In this document: positions 30,401-43,400 of the stretch, piece after piece
Layout: each line of letters begins with the position of its first letter
Position numbering within the stretch: position 1 is the stretch's first letter
Made by a program: the position numbers and the translations under genes
Notes under the pieces: generated by a model
Seen by the model: the letters and a program-made list of their open reading frames with translations, nothing else
Database searches by the model: none
What the model was told of the DNA's origin: nothing
Source: Drechmeria coniospora
Lineage: Eukaryota > Ascomycota > Sordariomycetes > Hypocreales > Ophiocordycipitaceae
Assembly: GCF_001625195.1 (NCBI RefSeq)
Contig: NC_054389.1
Location: 12,210,520 to 12,274,519, forward strand
Length of the DNA: 64,000 nucleotides
Direction of reading: 5' to 3'

Positions 30401-31474
30401 GCTATTGATTGAGGTATAAGGCAGAGTAGTAGAAAGGAGTGTAGCGGTACCGCCATCGCCAATACGCACAAGTTGTCCGGTACGGCTTGATCCATAAATA
30501 AAGCCATCCTTCGCGTTATATCCTATAGCATTAATATAATTAATATCAGGAGCAACATTGCCGTTTATAAGGTTCAGCTGGCCGGACGCCAAATCAACAC
30601 CATAAAGCTGAATTGGATCATTAGTATTACTGCCTTTCTGAATTAAATATCCAGACAGAGAGCAGTCCAATGGCAGTGTTTCGTTAGTAATCGGCGAAAT
30701 TGCATCAACGCATCTTGCTCCATCGTTATTTGTTGTTATTTGACCCGTTCTTGAAACAAGCTGAACTGGCCCGTTGGTTACGACATTGATTCTATAGATA
30801 TTTCCAGATCCATTATCTGACCCGTATAGATAGCCGTCATTCGATCCGTAAACAGCCCCAATTGAATTGCTTCCAACGCTGTATAAATGTTTAAGAACAC
30901 TCCATGTATGAGTTGTTAAATCGAACCGAGCAATATTGCTTGCCGAGCAGGTGGATGGGGGACCCGTACCGCACCCGATAGGTCCAAATCCAAAGGCATA
31001 CATTGCATTTCCACCGCCTGGAACGTATCCGATATCACTAACATAAAATCCGGAATGCCGAGCTGTACCCGAAGAAACAACGGCTCCAAAATTTGGCGAC
31101 GAGCTATCAGAGAGGTCCACTTGTGACCATTGAAAGTTTGCCTCTGGCATATCCGCGGTTGCAATACCCCCTAAGATAATGTATTGACCATCAGGAGTAA
31201 TATCGCCGCTATTGATTGAGGTATAAGGCAAATTAATATTAAGGAGTTGAGCGGTACCACCAGCGCCAATCCTGACTAGAGCGCCTGTATTCGTTGCTCC
31301 GTAAATATAGTTGTCTACAGCGTTGAAACCGATAGCATTAATGCGTGCTATATTCGGAGCTACATTTGCATTCAACAAATTTAACTGCCCAGATGCCAAA
31401 TCAACACCATATAGCTGGATAGGATCCGCGCTGTTGCTTCCTTGCTGAATCAAATATCCTGAAATAGAGCAATT
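27443..31474 (-). repeat. five C-terminal modules of the giant protein (807-bp units)
   Basis: Modules start at 31474, 30667, 29860, 29053 and 28258 on the minus strand. The first three spacings are exactly 807 bp and the fourth 795. Modules 1-3 (reading the protein) are nearly identical from the TSINSGDITPDGQY segment on. Modules 4 and 5 are more diverged and lack the GPPST segment after GCGT, which accounts for the shorter spacing. Confidence 0.88.
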
Positions 31475-34400
31475 AAGCCGGGGCGGTGGAACGGACGTCG
31501 CCGTAATTACAACACTAACTGTACACGGGTGAGTGCAGTCAACCGGTGGGGAAACTGTTATTGTTCCTGGTAGAGTGCCGGACACTGTTGTCGTGACAAT
31601 GATGTTGCTCGGAACAGTAATGATAATTCTGGTAGTGCATGGTTGTGTACAATCCGAGGAAGGCAGAACTGTACTTGTTCCGGGGATAGTTCCAGTCGTA
31701 ATGGTAGTTGTAGTAGCTGTATTTAGAACCTGGGTAATAATAATTCTCGTGGGGCAGTTGCCTGTACATCCGGATGAAGGCTGTACCGTACTTGTACCAG
31801 GTGTTGGACCAAATGTTGTTTCAGTAATAAGACCACCTGTAGCTGTAACAATAACAGTGGTCACACAGTTTACAGAACAGCCAGGTGGAGGCGGGATTGT
31901 GCTGGTACCAGGGGTGGGACCAAATGTAGTTTCAGTAGTAAGACCCCCAGTGGCAGTAACAATAATAGTCGTTACACAGTTGATAGTACAACTAAGCGGA
32001 GGCGGAATTGTACTAGTGCCTGCAGTTGGCCCATATGTTGTGGACGTTACAAGACCTCCTGTTAAAGTAACTATAATCTGCGTAAAGCAGTTTACAGTAC
32101 ATCCGGGGGGTGGTGGTATTGTACTAGTTCCAGCTGTCGGTCCAAAGGTGGTCGAAGTGCTGATCCCGCCAGTTGCCGTAACAATAATAGTAGTAACACA
32201 GTTAACAGTGCAGCCAGTGGGAGGTGGGATGGTGCTAGTGCCTGCTGTCGGCCCAAATGTAGTAGATGTTACAAGACCGCCTGTCAGAGTGACTATTATC
32301 TGCGTAAAGCAGTTAACAGTACATCCTGGAGTTGGTGGAATTGTACTAGTACCAGCCGTCGGTCCGAAGGTTGTCGAAGTGCTAAACCCGCCAGTTGCCG
32401 TAACAATAATGGTAGTGACACAGTTAACAGTGCAACCAGCGGGAGGTGGGATAGTGCTAGTGCCTGCTGTCGGCCCAAATGTTGTAGATGTTACAAGGCC
32501 GCCTGTCAGAGTTACTATAATCTGCGTAAAGCAGTCGACAGTGCATCCAGGAGTTGGTGGAATTGTGCTAGTACCAGCCGTCGGTCCAAAGGTTGTCGAA
32601 GTGCTAAACCCGCCAGTTGCCGTAACAATAATAGTCGTAACACAGTTTACAGTGCAACCAGCGGGAGGTGAGATTGTACTAGTGCCCGCTGTCGGCCCAA
32701 ATGTTGTAGATGTCACAAGGCCGCCTGTTAGAGTAACTATAATCTGCGTAAAGCAGTCGATAGTGCATCCAGGAGGTGGTGGGACTGTACTAGTTCCAGC
32801 CGTCGGTCCAAAGGTGGTCGAAGTGCTAAACCCGCCAGTTGCCGTAACAATAATAGTCGTAACACAGTTCACAGTGCAACCAGCGGGAGGTGAGATTGTA
32901 CTAGTGCCCGCTGTCGGCCCAAATGTTGTAGATGTCACAAGGCCGCCTGTTAGAGTAACTATAATCTGCGTAAAGCAGTCGACGGTGCATCCAGGAGGTG
33001 GTGGGACTGTACTAGTTCCAGCCGTCGGTCCAAAGGTGGTCGAAGTGCTAAACCCGCCAGTTGCCGTAACAATAATAGTCGTAACACAGTTCACAGTGCA
33101 ACCAGCGGGAGGTGGGATTGTACTAGTGCCCGCTGTCGGCCCAAATGTTGTAGATGTTACAAGGCCGCCTGTCAGAGTGACTATAATCTGCGTAAAGCAG
33201 TCGATAGTGCATCCAGGAGGTGGTGGGACTGTACTAGTTCCAGCCGTCGGTCCAAAGGTGGTCGAAGTGCTAAACCCGCCAGTTGCGGTAATAATAATTG
33301 TCGTAACACAGTTCCCAGTGCAGCCAGCGGGAGGTAGAATTGTACTAGTACCTGCTGTCGGCCCAAATGTAGTAGATGTTACAAGACCGCCTGTCAGAGT
33401 GACTATAATCTGCGTAAAGCAGTTGATGGTACATCCAGGAGGCGGAGGAATTGTGCTAGTACCAGCCGTCGGTCCAAAGGTTGTAGAAGTGCTAAACCCG
33501 CCAGTTGCTGTAACAATAATAGTGGTAACACAGTTGACAGTGCAGCTACTGGGAGGTGGGATTGTACTAGTGCCTGCTGTCGGCCCAAATGTAGTAGACG
33601 TTACAAGGCCGCCTGTCAGAGTGACTATAATCTGCGTAAAGCAGTCGACAGTACATCCAGGGGACGGTGGTATTGTGCTAGTACCAGCCGTTGGTCCAAA
33701 GGTTGTCGAAGTGCTCAACCCGCCAGTTGCCGTAACAATAATAGTAGTAACACAGTTGACAGTGCATCCTGCAGGAGGTAGGATTGTGCTAGTACCAACT
33801 GTTGGCCCAAATGTTGTAGATGTTACAAGACCGCCTGTCAGAGTGACTATAATCTGCGTAAAGCAGTCAACAGTACATCCAGGAGGTGGTGGGATTGTAC
33901 TAGTTCCAGCCGTTGGTCCAAAGGTTGTCGAAGTGCTATAACCGCCAGTTGCAGTAACAATAATAGTAGTAACACAATTCACAGTACATCCAGTGGGAGG
34001 TAGGATTGTGCTAGTTCCAGCTGTAGGCCCAAATGTACTAGACGTTACAAGACCGCCTGTCAGAGTAACTATAACCTGAGTAAAGCAGTTGACAGTACAT
34101 CCAACGGGTGGTGGGATCGTGCTTGTTCCAGCCGTCGGTCCAAAGGTTGTCGAAGTACTGAACCCACCAGTTGCAGTAACAATAATAGTAGTGACACAAT
34201 TCACAGTGCAGCCAGTGGGAGGTTGGATGGTGCTAGTCCCTGCTGTCGGCCCAAATGTAGTAGACGTTACAAGACCGCCTGTTAGAGTGACTATAATCTG
34301 AGTAAAGCAATTGACAGTACATCCAACGGGTGGTGGGATCGTGCTTGTTCCAGCCGTTGGTCCAAAGGTTGTCGAAGTGCTGAATCCTCCAGTTGCAGTA

Positions 34401-37400
34401 ACAACAACTGTAGTAACACAGTTGACAGTGCATCCTGCGGGAGGTGGGATCGTACTTGTACCAGCCGTCGGCCCAAAAGTGGTTTGAGTAATAAGACCAC
34501 CAGTAAGAGTTACAATAATTTGTGTAAAGCAGTTGGCTGTACATCCAGGTGGCGGTGGTATCGTGCTAGTGCCAGCAGTCGGTCCGAAGGTTGTTGAAGT
34601 GCTGAACCCGCCAGTTGCTGTGACAATAACAGTAGTAATACAATTGACAGTACAGCCAGCGGGAGGTGGAATTGTACTTGTACCCGCAGTTGGTCCAAAC
34701 GTTGTAGATGTTATAAGACTGCCTGTTAGAGTGACAATAATTTGCGTAAAGCAGTTAATAGTACATCCGGGTAGTGGTGGGATTGTGCTTGTTCCAGCCG
34801 TTGGTCCAAAGGTTGTAGAGGTACTGAACCCGCCTGTTGCAGTAACAACAACTGTAGTAACACAGTTGACAGTGCATCCTGTGGGAGGTGGGATCGTACT
34901 TGTACCAGCCGTCGGCCCAAAAGTAGTTTGGGTAATTAGACCACCAGTAAGGGTGACAATAATATGTGTAAGGCAGTTCACTGTACATCCTGGTGGTGGT
35001 GGTATCGTACTAGTACCAGCAGTTGGTCCAAATGTAATAGATGTGCTTAATCCACCTGTAACGGTGACAATGATTTGCGTAACGCAGTTGACCGTGCATC
35101 CAGGGGGCGGTGGAATTGTACTAGTACCCTCGGTCGGCCCAAATGTTGTAACAGTACTGAGCCCTCCAGTCGCAGTAACAATAACAGTCGTAATACAATT
35201 GACAGTGCATCCAGGAGGAGGCGGGACGGTACTAGTCCCTACCGTCGGCCCGAAAGTGGTTTGAGTAATGAGACTACCAGTAAGGGTAACGATAATTTGC
35301 GTAAAGCAGTTGACTGTGCATCCTGATGGTGGTGGTATCGTGCTAGTGCCGGCAGTTGGTCCAAATGTAATAGATGTGCTTAATCCACCTGTAACGGTGA
35401 CAATGATTTGCGTAACGCAGTTGACCGTGCATGCAGGTGGCGGTTGAATCGTGCTAGTACCCTCGGTCGGCCCAAAAGTTGTAATAGTACTAAGCCCACC
35501 CGTCGCTGTAACGATAACAGTCGTAATACAATTGATAGTGCATCCAGGAAGAGGCGGAATAGTACTTGTACCTGCCGTCGGTCCAATAGTGGTTTGGGTC
35601 ACTAGACTGCCAGTAAGGGTTACGATGATTTGCGTAAAGCAGTTGACTGTACATCCTGGTAGCGGTGGTATTATGCTTGTGCCAGCAGTTGGTCCAAATG
35701 TAATGGACGTACTAAATCCACCCGTAATTGTGACAATGATCTGCGTAATACAATTGACTGTGCATCCCGAAGATGGAGGAATTATACTTGTGCCGGCGGT
35801 CGGCCCAAAGGTAGTAATAGTACTAAGGCTGCCAGATGGAATTACAGTTATAATGACTGTTGTTGGGCAGTTCTCATTTCTTACCGCAAGGCCGTTGCGA
35901 CGCATTAAAGATGCATCAGGACATTCAGAATTCGTTGGCAGTACGGTACTTGTTCCAGCTGTTGGTCCAGTCGTGGTAATTGTAACAATATATCCGGTAG
36001 TTCCTACAGTTATAATTATTGTCGTTGCACAGTTTCCAATACAACCGGAAGAAGGCAAAATGGTACTAGTTCCATCAGTTGGACCATATGTAGTTTCGGT
36101 AATAAGACCACCGGTGGGAGTTACAGTTACAATTATTTGCGTATAGCAGTTGACCGTACATCCAGTAGGTGGCGGTATTGTGCTGGTACCAGCTGTTGGT
36201 CCGAATGTTGTCACGGTACTAAACCCACCTGTAACGGTAACAATGATCTGCGTAAAGCAGTTGACTGTACACCCAGGTGGTGGAGGAACAGTGCTTGTCC
36301 CAGCAGTCGGGCCAAAAGTTGTGACAGTACTAAATCCACCCGTCGCAGTAACAATAATAGTAGTAGGACAGAATCCTGTGCATCCACTAGAAGGTAATAG
36401 AGTACTAGTCCCAGCGGTTGGACCATATGTAGTTTCGGTAATCAGACCTCCAGTAGGGGCTACAGTTACAATTATTTGTGTGTAGCAGTTGACCGTGCAT
36501 CCAGTAGGTGGTGGTATAGTGCTAGTACCAGCTGTAGGTCCAAATGTTGTTACAGTACTAAACCCACCTGTAACGGTAACAATTATCTGCGTGATGCAGT
36601 TGACTGTACACCCAGATAGTGGAGGAACAGTGCTGGTTCCAGCCGTCGGGCCAAAAGTCGTCACGGTACTAAATCCACCAGTCTCAGTAACAATGATTGT
36701 AGTAGGACAGAATCCTGTGCATCCACTAGAAGGTAATACAGTACTAGTCCCAGCAGTTGGACCGTATGTAGTTTCGGTAATCAGACCTCCAGTAGGGGCT
36801 ACAGTTACAATTATTTGTGTGTAGCAGTTGACCGTGCATCCAGTAGGTGGTAGTATTGTGCTAGTACCAGCTGTTGGTCCGAATGTTGTCACGGTACTAA
36901 ACCCACCTGTAACGGTAACAATGATCTGCGTAAAGCAGTTGACTGTACACCCAGGTGGTGGAGGAACAGTGCTTGTCCCAGCAGTCGGGCCAAAAGTTGT
37001 GACAGTACTAAATCCACCCGTTGCAGTAACAATAATGGTAGTAGGACAGAATCCTGTGCATCCACTAGACGGTAATACAGTACTAGTCCCAGCAGTTGGA
37101 CCGTATGTAGTTTCGGTAATCAGACCTCCAGTAGGGGCTACAGTTACAATTATTTGCGTGTAGCAGTTGACCGTGCATCCAGTAGGTGGTAGTATTGTGC
37201 TAGTACCAGCTGTTGGTCCGAATGTTGTCACGGTACTAAACCCACCTGTAACGGTAACAATGATCTGCGTAAAGCAGTTGACTGTACACCCAGGTGGTGG
37301 AGGAACAGTGCTTGTCCCAGCAGTCGGGCCAAAAGTTGTGACAGTACTAAATCCACCCGTTGCAGTAACAATAATGGTAGTAGGACAGAATCCTGTGCAT

Positions 37401-40400
37401 CCACTAGACGGTAATACAGTACTAGTCCCAGCAGTTGGACCGTACGTAGTTTCGGTAATCAGACCTCCAGTAGGGGCTACAGTTACAATTATTTGTGTGT
37501 AGCAGTTGACCGTGCATCCAGTAGGTGGTAGTATTGTGCTAGTACCAGCTGTTGGTCCGAATGTTGTCACAGTACTAAACCCACCAGTAACGGTAACAAT
37601 GATCTGCGTAAAGCAGTTGACTGTACACCCAGGTGGTGGAGGAACAGTGCTTGTTCCAGCTGTCGGGCCAAAAGTTGTGACAGTACTAAATCCACCCGTT
37701 GCAGTCACAATAATTGTAGTAGGACAGAACCCTGTGCATCCACTAGAAGGTAATAGAGTACTAGTCCCAGCGGTTGGACCATATGTAGTTTCGGTAATAA
37801 GACCTCCAGTAGGGGCTACAGTTACAATTATTTGCGTATAGCAGTTGACCGTGCATCCAGTAGGTGGCAGTATTGTGCTAGTACCAGGTGTTGGTCCAAA
37901 TGTTGTCACAGTACTAAACCCACCTGTAACGGTAACAATAATGTGTGTAACGCAGTTGACCGTACACCCAGGTAGTGGAGGAACAGTGCTTGTTCCAGCC
38001 GTCGGGCCAAAAGTTGTGACAGTACTAAATCCACCCGTCGCAGTAACAATAATGGTAGTAGGACAAAATCCTGTGCATCCATTAGAAGGTAAAATGGTAC
38101 TAGTCCCAGCAGTTGGACCGTATGTAGTTTCGGTAATAAGACCTCCAGTAGGGGCTACAGTTACAATTATTTGCGTGTAGCAGTTGACCGTGCATCCAGT
38201 AGGTGGTGGTATAGTGCTGGTTCCAGCTGTAGGTCCAAATGTTGTTACAGTACTAAACCCACCTGTAACGGTAACAATGATCTGCGTGAAGCAGTTGACT
38301 GTACACCCAGGTGGTGGAGGAACAGTGCTTGTTCCAGCAGTCGGGCCAAAAGTTGTGACAGTACTAAATCCACCCGTCGCAGTAACAATGATAGTAGTAG
38401 GACAGAATCCTGTGCATCCACTAGAAGGAAATACAGTACTAGTCCCAGCGGTTGGACCGTATGTAGTTTCGGTAATAAGACCTCCAGTAGGGGTTAAAGT
38501 TACAATGATTTGTGTGTAGCAGTTGACCATGCATCCAGTAGGTGGTGGTATTGTGCTAGTGCCAGCCGTTGGTCCAAAAGTTGTTACGGTACTAAATCCA
38601 CCCGTAGCAGTAACAATAATTGTAGTAGGACAGAATCCTGTGCATGCATTAGATGGCAAAATAGTACTTGTTCCAGCAGTTGGACCGTATGTAGTCTGGG
38701 TGATATGACCTCCGGTGGGAGCAACTGTTACAATTATTTGCGTAAAGCAATCGACCGTGCATCCTGGAGGTGGTGGAATGGTGCTCGTGCCGGCAGTTGG
38801 ACCAAATGTAGTGATAGTGCTAAATCCGCCAGTAACAGTAACAATGATTTGTGTGTAACAGTTAACTGAACATCCAGATGCAGGGGGAATTGTACTAGTA
38901 CCCGCTGTAGAGCCGAACGTTGTCACAGTACTAAACCCACCAGTAACGGTAACAATAATCTGCGTAAAGCAGTTGACTGTACACCCAGGCGGTGGAGGAA
39001 CAGTGCTTGTTCCAGCAGTCGAGCCAAAAGTTGTTACAGTACTAAATCCACCCGTTGCAGTAACAATGATTGCAGTAGGACAGAATCCTGTACATCCACT
39101 AGAAGGTAATACAGTACTAGTCCCAGCGGTTGGACCGTATGTAGTTTCGGTAATAAGACCTCCAGTAGGGGATACAGTTACAATTATTTGCGTGTAGCAG
39201 TTGACTGAACACCCAGGTGGTGGAGGAACAGTGCTTGTTCCAGCAGTCGGGCCAAAAGTTGTGACAGTACTAAATCCACCCGTCGCAGTAACAATAATTG
39301 TTGTAGGACATAATCCTGTGCATCCAGTTGAAGGTAAAATGGTACTAGTCCCAGCGGTTGGACCGTACGTAGTTTCAGTAATAAGACCTCCGGTGGGAGC
39401 TACAGTTACAATTATTTGAGTATAGCAGTTGACTGTACACCCAGGTTGTGGAGGAATAGTGCTCGTTCCGGCCGTGGGACCAAATGTAGTCACAGTACTA
39501 AATCCACCCGTCGCAGTAACAATAATAGTAGTAGGACAGAATCCTGTGCATTCATTAGAAGGTAAAATGGTACTAGTCCCAGCGGTTGGACCGTATGTAG
39601 TTTCGGTAATAAGACCTCCAGTGGAAGCTACTGTTACAACTATTTGTGTAAAGCAGTCAACTGTGCACCCTTGAGGTGGTAGTATTGTGCTTGTACCAGC
39701 TGTTGGTCCGAATGTTGTTCGAGTACTAAACCCACCAGTAAGGGTAACAATGACCTGCGTAAAGCAGTTAACTGTACACCCTGGTGGAGGAGAAACAGTG
39801 CTTGTCCCAACAGTCGGGCCAAAAGTTGTAACAGTACTAAATCCACCCGTCGCAGTAACAATAATTGTAGTAGGACAGAATCCTATGCATCCAGTTGAAG
39901 GCAATATAGTACTAGTCCCAGCAGTTGGACCGTATGTAGTTTCGGTAATAATACCTCCGGTGTGAGCTATAGTTACAATAATTTGTGTATAGCAATTGAC
40001 CGTGCATCCAGTAGGTGGTGGTATAGTGCTAGTGCCAGCCGTTGGTCCAAAAGTTGTTACGGTACTAAATCCACCCGTAGCAGTAACAATAATTGTAGTA
40101 GGACAGAATCCTGTGCATGCATTAGATGGCAAAATAGTACTTGTTCCAGCAGTTGGACCGTATGTAGTCTGGGTGATATGACCTCCGGTGGGAGCAACTG
40201 TTACAATTATTTGCGTAAAGCAATCGACCGTGCATCCTGGAGGTGGTGGAATGGTGCTCGTGCCGGCAGTTGGACCAAATGTAGTGATGGTGCTAAATCC
40301 GCCAGTAACAGTGACAATGATTTGCGTGTAACAGTTAACTGAACATCCAGATGGAGGGGGAATTGTACTAGTACCCGCTGTAGGGCCAAATGTTGTAATA

Positions 40401-43400
40401 GTACTAAATCCAGTCGATATTCCTACTGTTATGATTATGGTTGTGGGACAATTACCTATACATCCGGAAGATGGCAGAATAGTACTTGTTCCTGCCGTTG
40501 GACCAGTTGTCGATTGTGTAATAACTCCCGTGGTAGCAATGGTCACTATAATCGTCGTTACACAGTTCTCATTTCTTGGTTCAAGCCCGTGGCGGCGCAT
40601 TAATGCTGCATCGGGACATTCAGAGTTTGTTGGTAATATTGTGCTTGTTCCAGCCGTTGGTCCAAACGTCGATACCGTAATAATCCCCTGTGTAATACCT
40701 ACCGTAACAATAATTGTAGTTGGGCAGTTACCAACACATCCAGATGATGGTAATATTGTGCTGGTTCCGGCTGTTGGTCCTACTGTAGATTGTGTGACGA
40801 CGCCTGTCGTCGCCTGTGTAACGATGATTTGTGTGAAGCAGTTGCTTGTACATCCGGGTGATGGTGGTATGGTGCTAGTACCAGCAGTAGGTCCAAACGT
40901 TGTTATTGTACTAAATCCGCCTGTAACGGTAACAATTATTTGCGTATAGCAGTTTTCTGTACATCCAGGTGGCGGAGGAATCGTGCTAGTGCCATGAGTG
41001 GGACCAAAGGTTGTGATAGTAGTATATCCGCTAGATGTACCTACCGTTATAATAATTGTTGTTGGGCAGTTGCCTACACATCCAGAAGATGGCAAAATTG
41101 TACTTGTCCCCGGTACTGGTCCGACCGTGGATTGTGTTATAACACCCGTAGTACCAACCGTTACTATGATCTTTGTAGGGCAGTTGCCCACACACCCAGA
41201 CGAAGCCAGGATGGTACTAGTTCCAGCCGTCGGGCCGTATGTTGATTCAATTATTAAACCAGTAGTACCGACTGTTACGATTATCCTTGTAGGGCAGTTT
41301 CCTATACAACCAGAAGAAGGTAGTATCGTGCTAGTCCCAGCTGTTGGCCCGTATGTGGATTCAGTAATAGCATTCGTAGTACCTATAGTGACGATTACTC
41401 TTGTGGGACAATAGCCAATGCATCCTGCTGAAGGTGGTATTGTACTAGTTCCAGCTGTTGGTCCGTATGTAGATTCGGTAGTTGTGCCTCCAGTCGGTCC
41501 GACGGTTACGATAATCCTTGTAGGACAATTGCCAATACATCCGGCTGAAGGCAATATCGTGCTGGTCCCGGCGGTAGGTCCAGATGTGGATTCTACGATA
41601 ACACCTGTGGTAGCCACAGTTATAATGATCCTTGTAGGACAGTCACCTACACATCCAGCAGTGGGTAAGATCGTACTGGTTCCGGCTGTCGGTCCGTATG
41701 TTGACTCAATGATTAAGCCAGTAGTGCCGACTGTAACAATAATTCTTGTGGGGCAGTTTCCTATACAACCAGAAGAAGGTAGTATCGTGCTAGTCCCAGC
41801 TGTTGGCCCGTATGTGGATTCAGTAATAGCATTCGTAGTACCTATAGTGACGATTACTCTTGTGGGACAATAGCCAATGCATCCTGCTGAAGGTGGTATT
41901 GTACTAGTTCCAGCTGTTGGTCCGTATGTAGATTCGGTAGTTGTGCCTCCAGTCGGTCCGACGGTTACGATAATCCTTGTAGGACAATTGCCAATACATC
42001 CGGCTGAAGGCAATATCGTGCTGGTCCCGGCGGTAGGTCCAGATGTGGATTCTACGATAACACCCGTGGTAGCTACAGTTATAATAATCCTTGTAGGACA
42101 GTCACCTACACATCCGGCAGTGGGTAAGATCGTACTGGTTCCGGCTGTCGGTCCGTATGTTGATTCAATGATTAAGCCAGTAGTGCCGATTGTAACAATA
42201 ATTCTCGTGGGGCAGTTACCAACACATCCGAGAGATGGTGGAATTGTACTGGTTCCGGCTGTTGGTCCGTATGTAGATTCGGTAGTTGCGCCTCCATTAG
42301 GTCCGACGGTTACGATAATCCTTGTAGGACAGTTGCCAACACATCCGGCCTCGGGTGGAATCGTGCTGATGCCAGGAATTGGTCCATACGTTACCTCTGT
42401 TATCAACCCAGCAGTTCGAGTAACGATAATTTTCGTAGGGCAGTACCCTTCACATCCAGCTAAAGGCAAAACTGTGCTTGTACCAGGTGTAGGTCCATAT
42501 GTTGATTCTGTGACAAAGCCACCGGTTTCAGTAATAATAATTATTGTCTGACAGTTCCCGGTACAGTCAACTAGAGGTGGAATAGTGCTTGTGCCGGGTG
42601 TAGGGCCAAATGTCTTTGAAGTAACATATCCTGCAGTTCGAGTAACAATAATCCGGGTGGGGCAGTAGCCAATGCAACCAGGCGGTGGCAATATTGTACT
42701 TGTGCCGGGAACTGGTCCGAAAGTTGATGCAGTAGTATAGCCGGCTGTAATGGTAATAATAATTCGAGTAGGGCAGTTGCCGATACATTCAGCAGAAGGC
42801 AGAATTGTACTTGTACCTGGCATAGGTCCATAGGTTGACTGGGTTATATGTCCACCCACTCGAGTAACAATAATTCTTGTAGGACATTTTCCTTGACAAC
42901 CAGGTGGCGGTGGTACGGTACTTGTGCCCGGTACTGGTCCATCTGTTATCTCGGTTGTAAATCCTCCTGTAGCTGTTACAATAATTCTGATGTTGCAATT
43001 TGTAGTACATCCAGCTGGCGGTAGAATTGTACTGGTACCTGGTGTTGGGCCAAATGTTGACTCGACTACAACTGTAACAATTACTCTTGTGGGGCAGCTG
43101 CCTATACATTCAGGTGGGGGTAATATTGTGCTTGTTCCTGGCACTGGCCCATCTGTTACTTCAGTCAGTATACGAGGAGTTTGCGTAATGATGATTGTTG
43201 TAGGACAATTCACGCATCCAGGGGGGGGCAGAATCAAACTGGTACCAGGCGTTGGTCCAAGTGTTGTCTCCGTAGTATAGCCACCGTTTGGCGACGATGT
43301 AGGATTAACAATAATTATCGTTCCTGTCTTAAAGGTTCCAGTCGGTACTAGTGTAATAGTCGATGTTATTAATCCCGTTCCCTTACTAGTTAGTGTTGTG

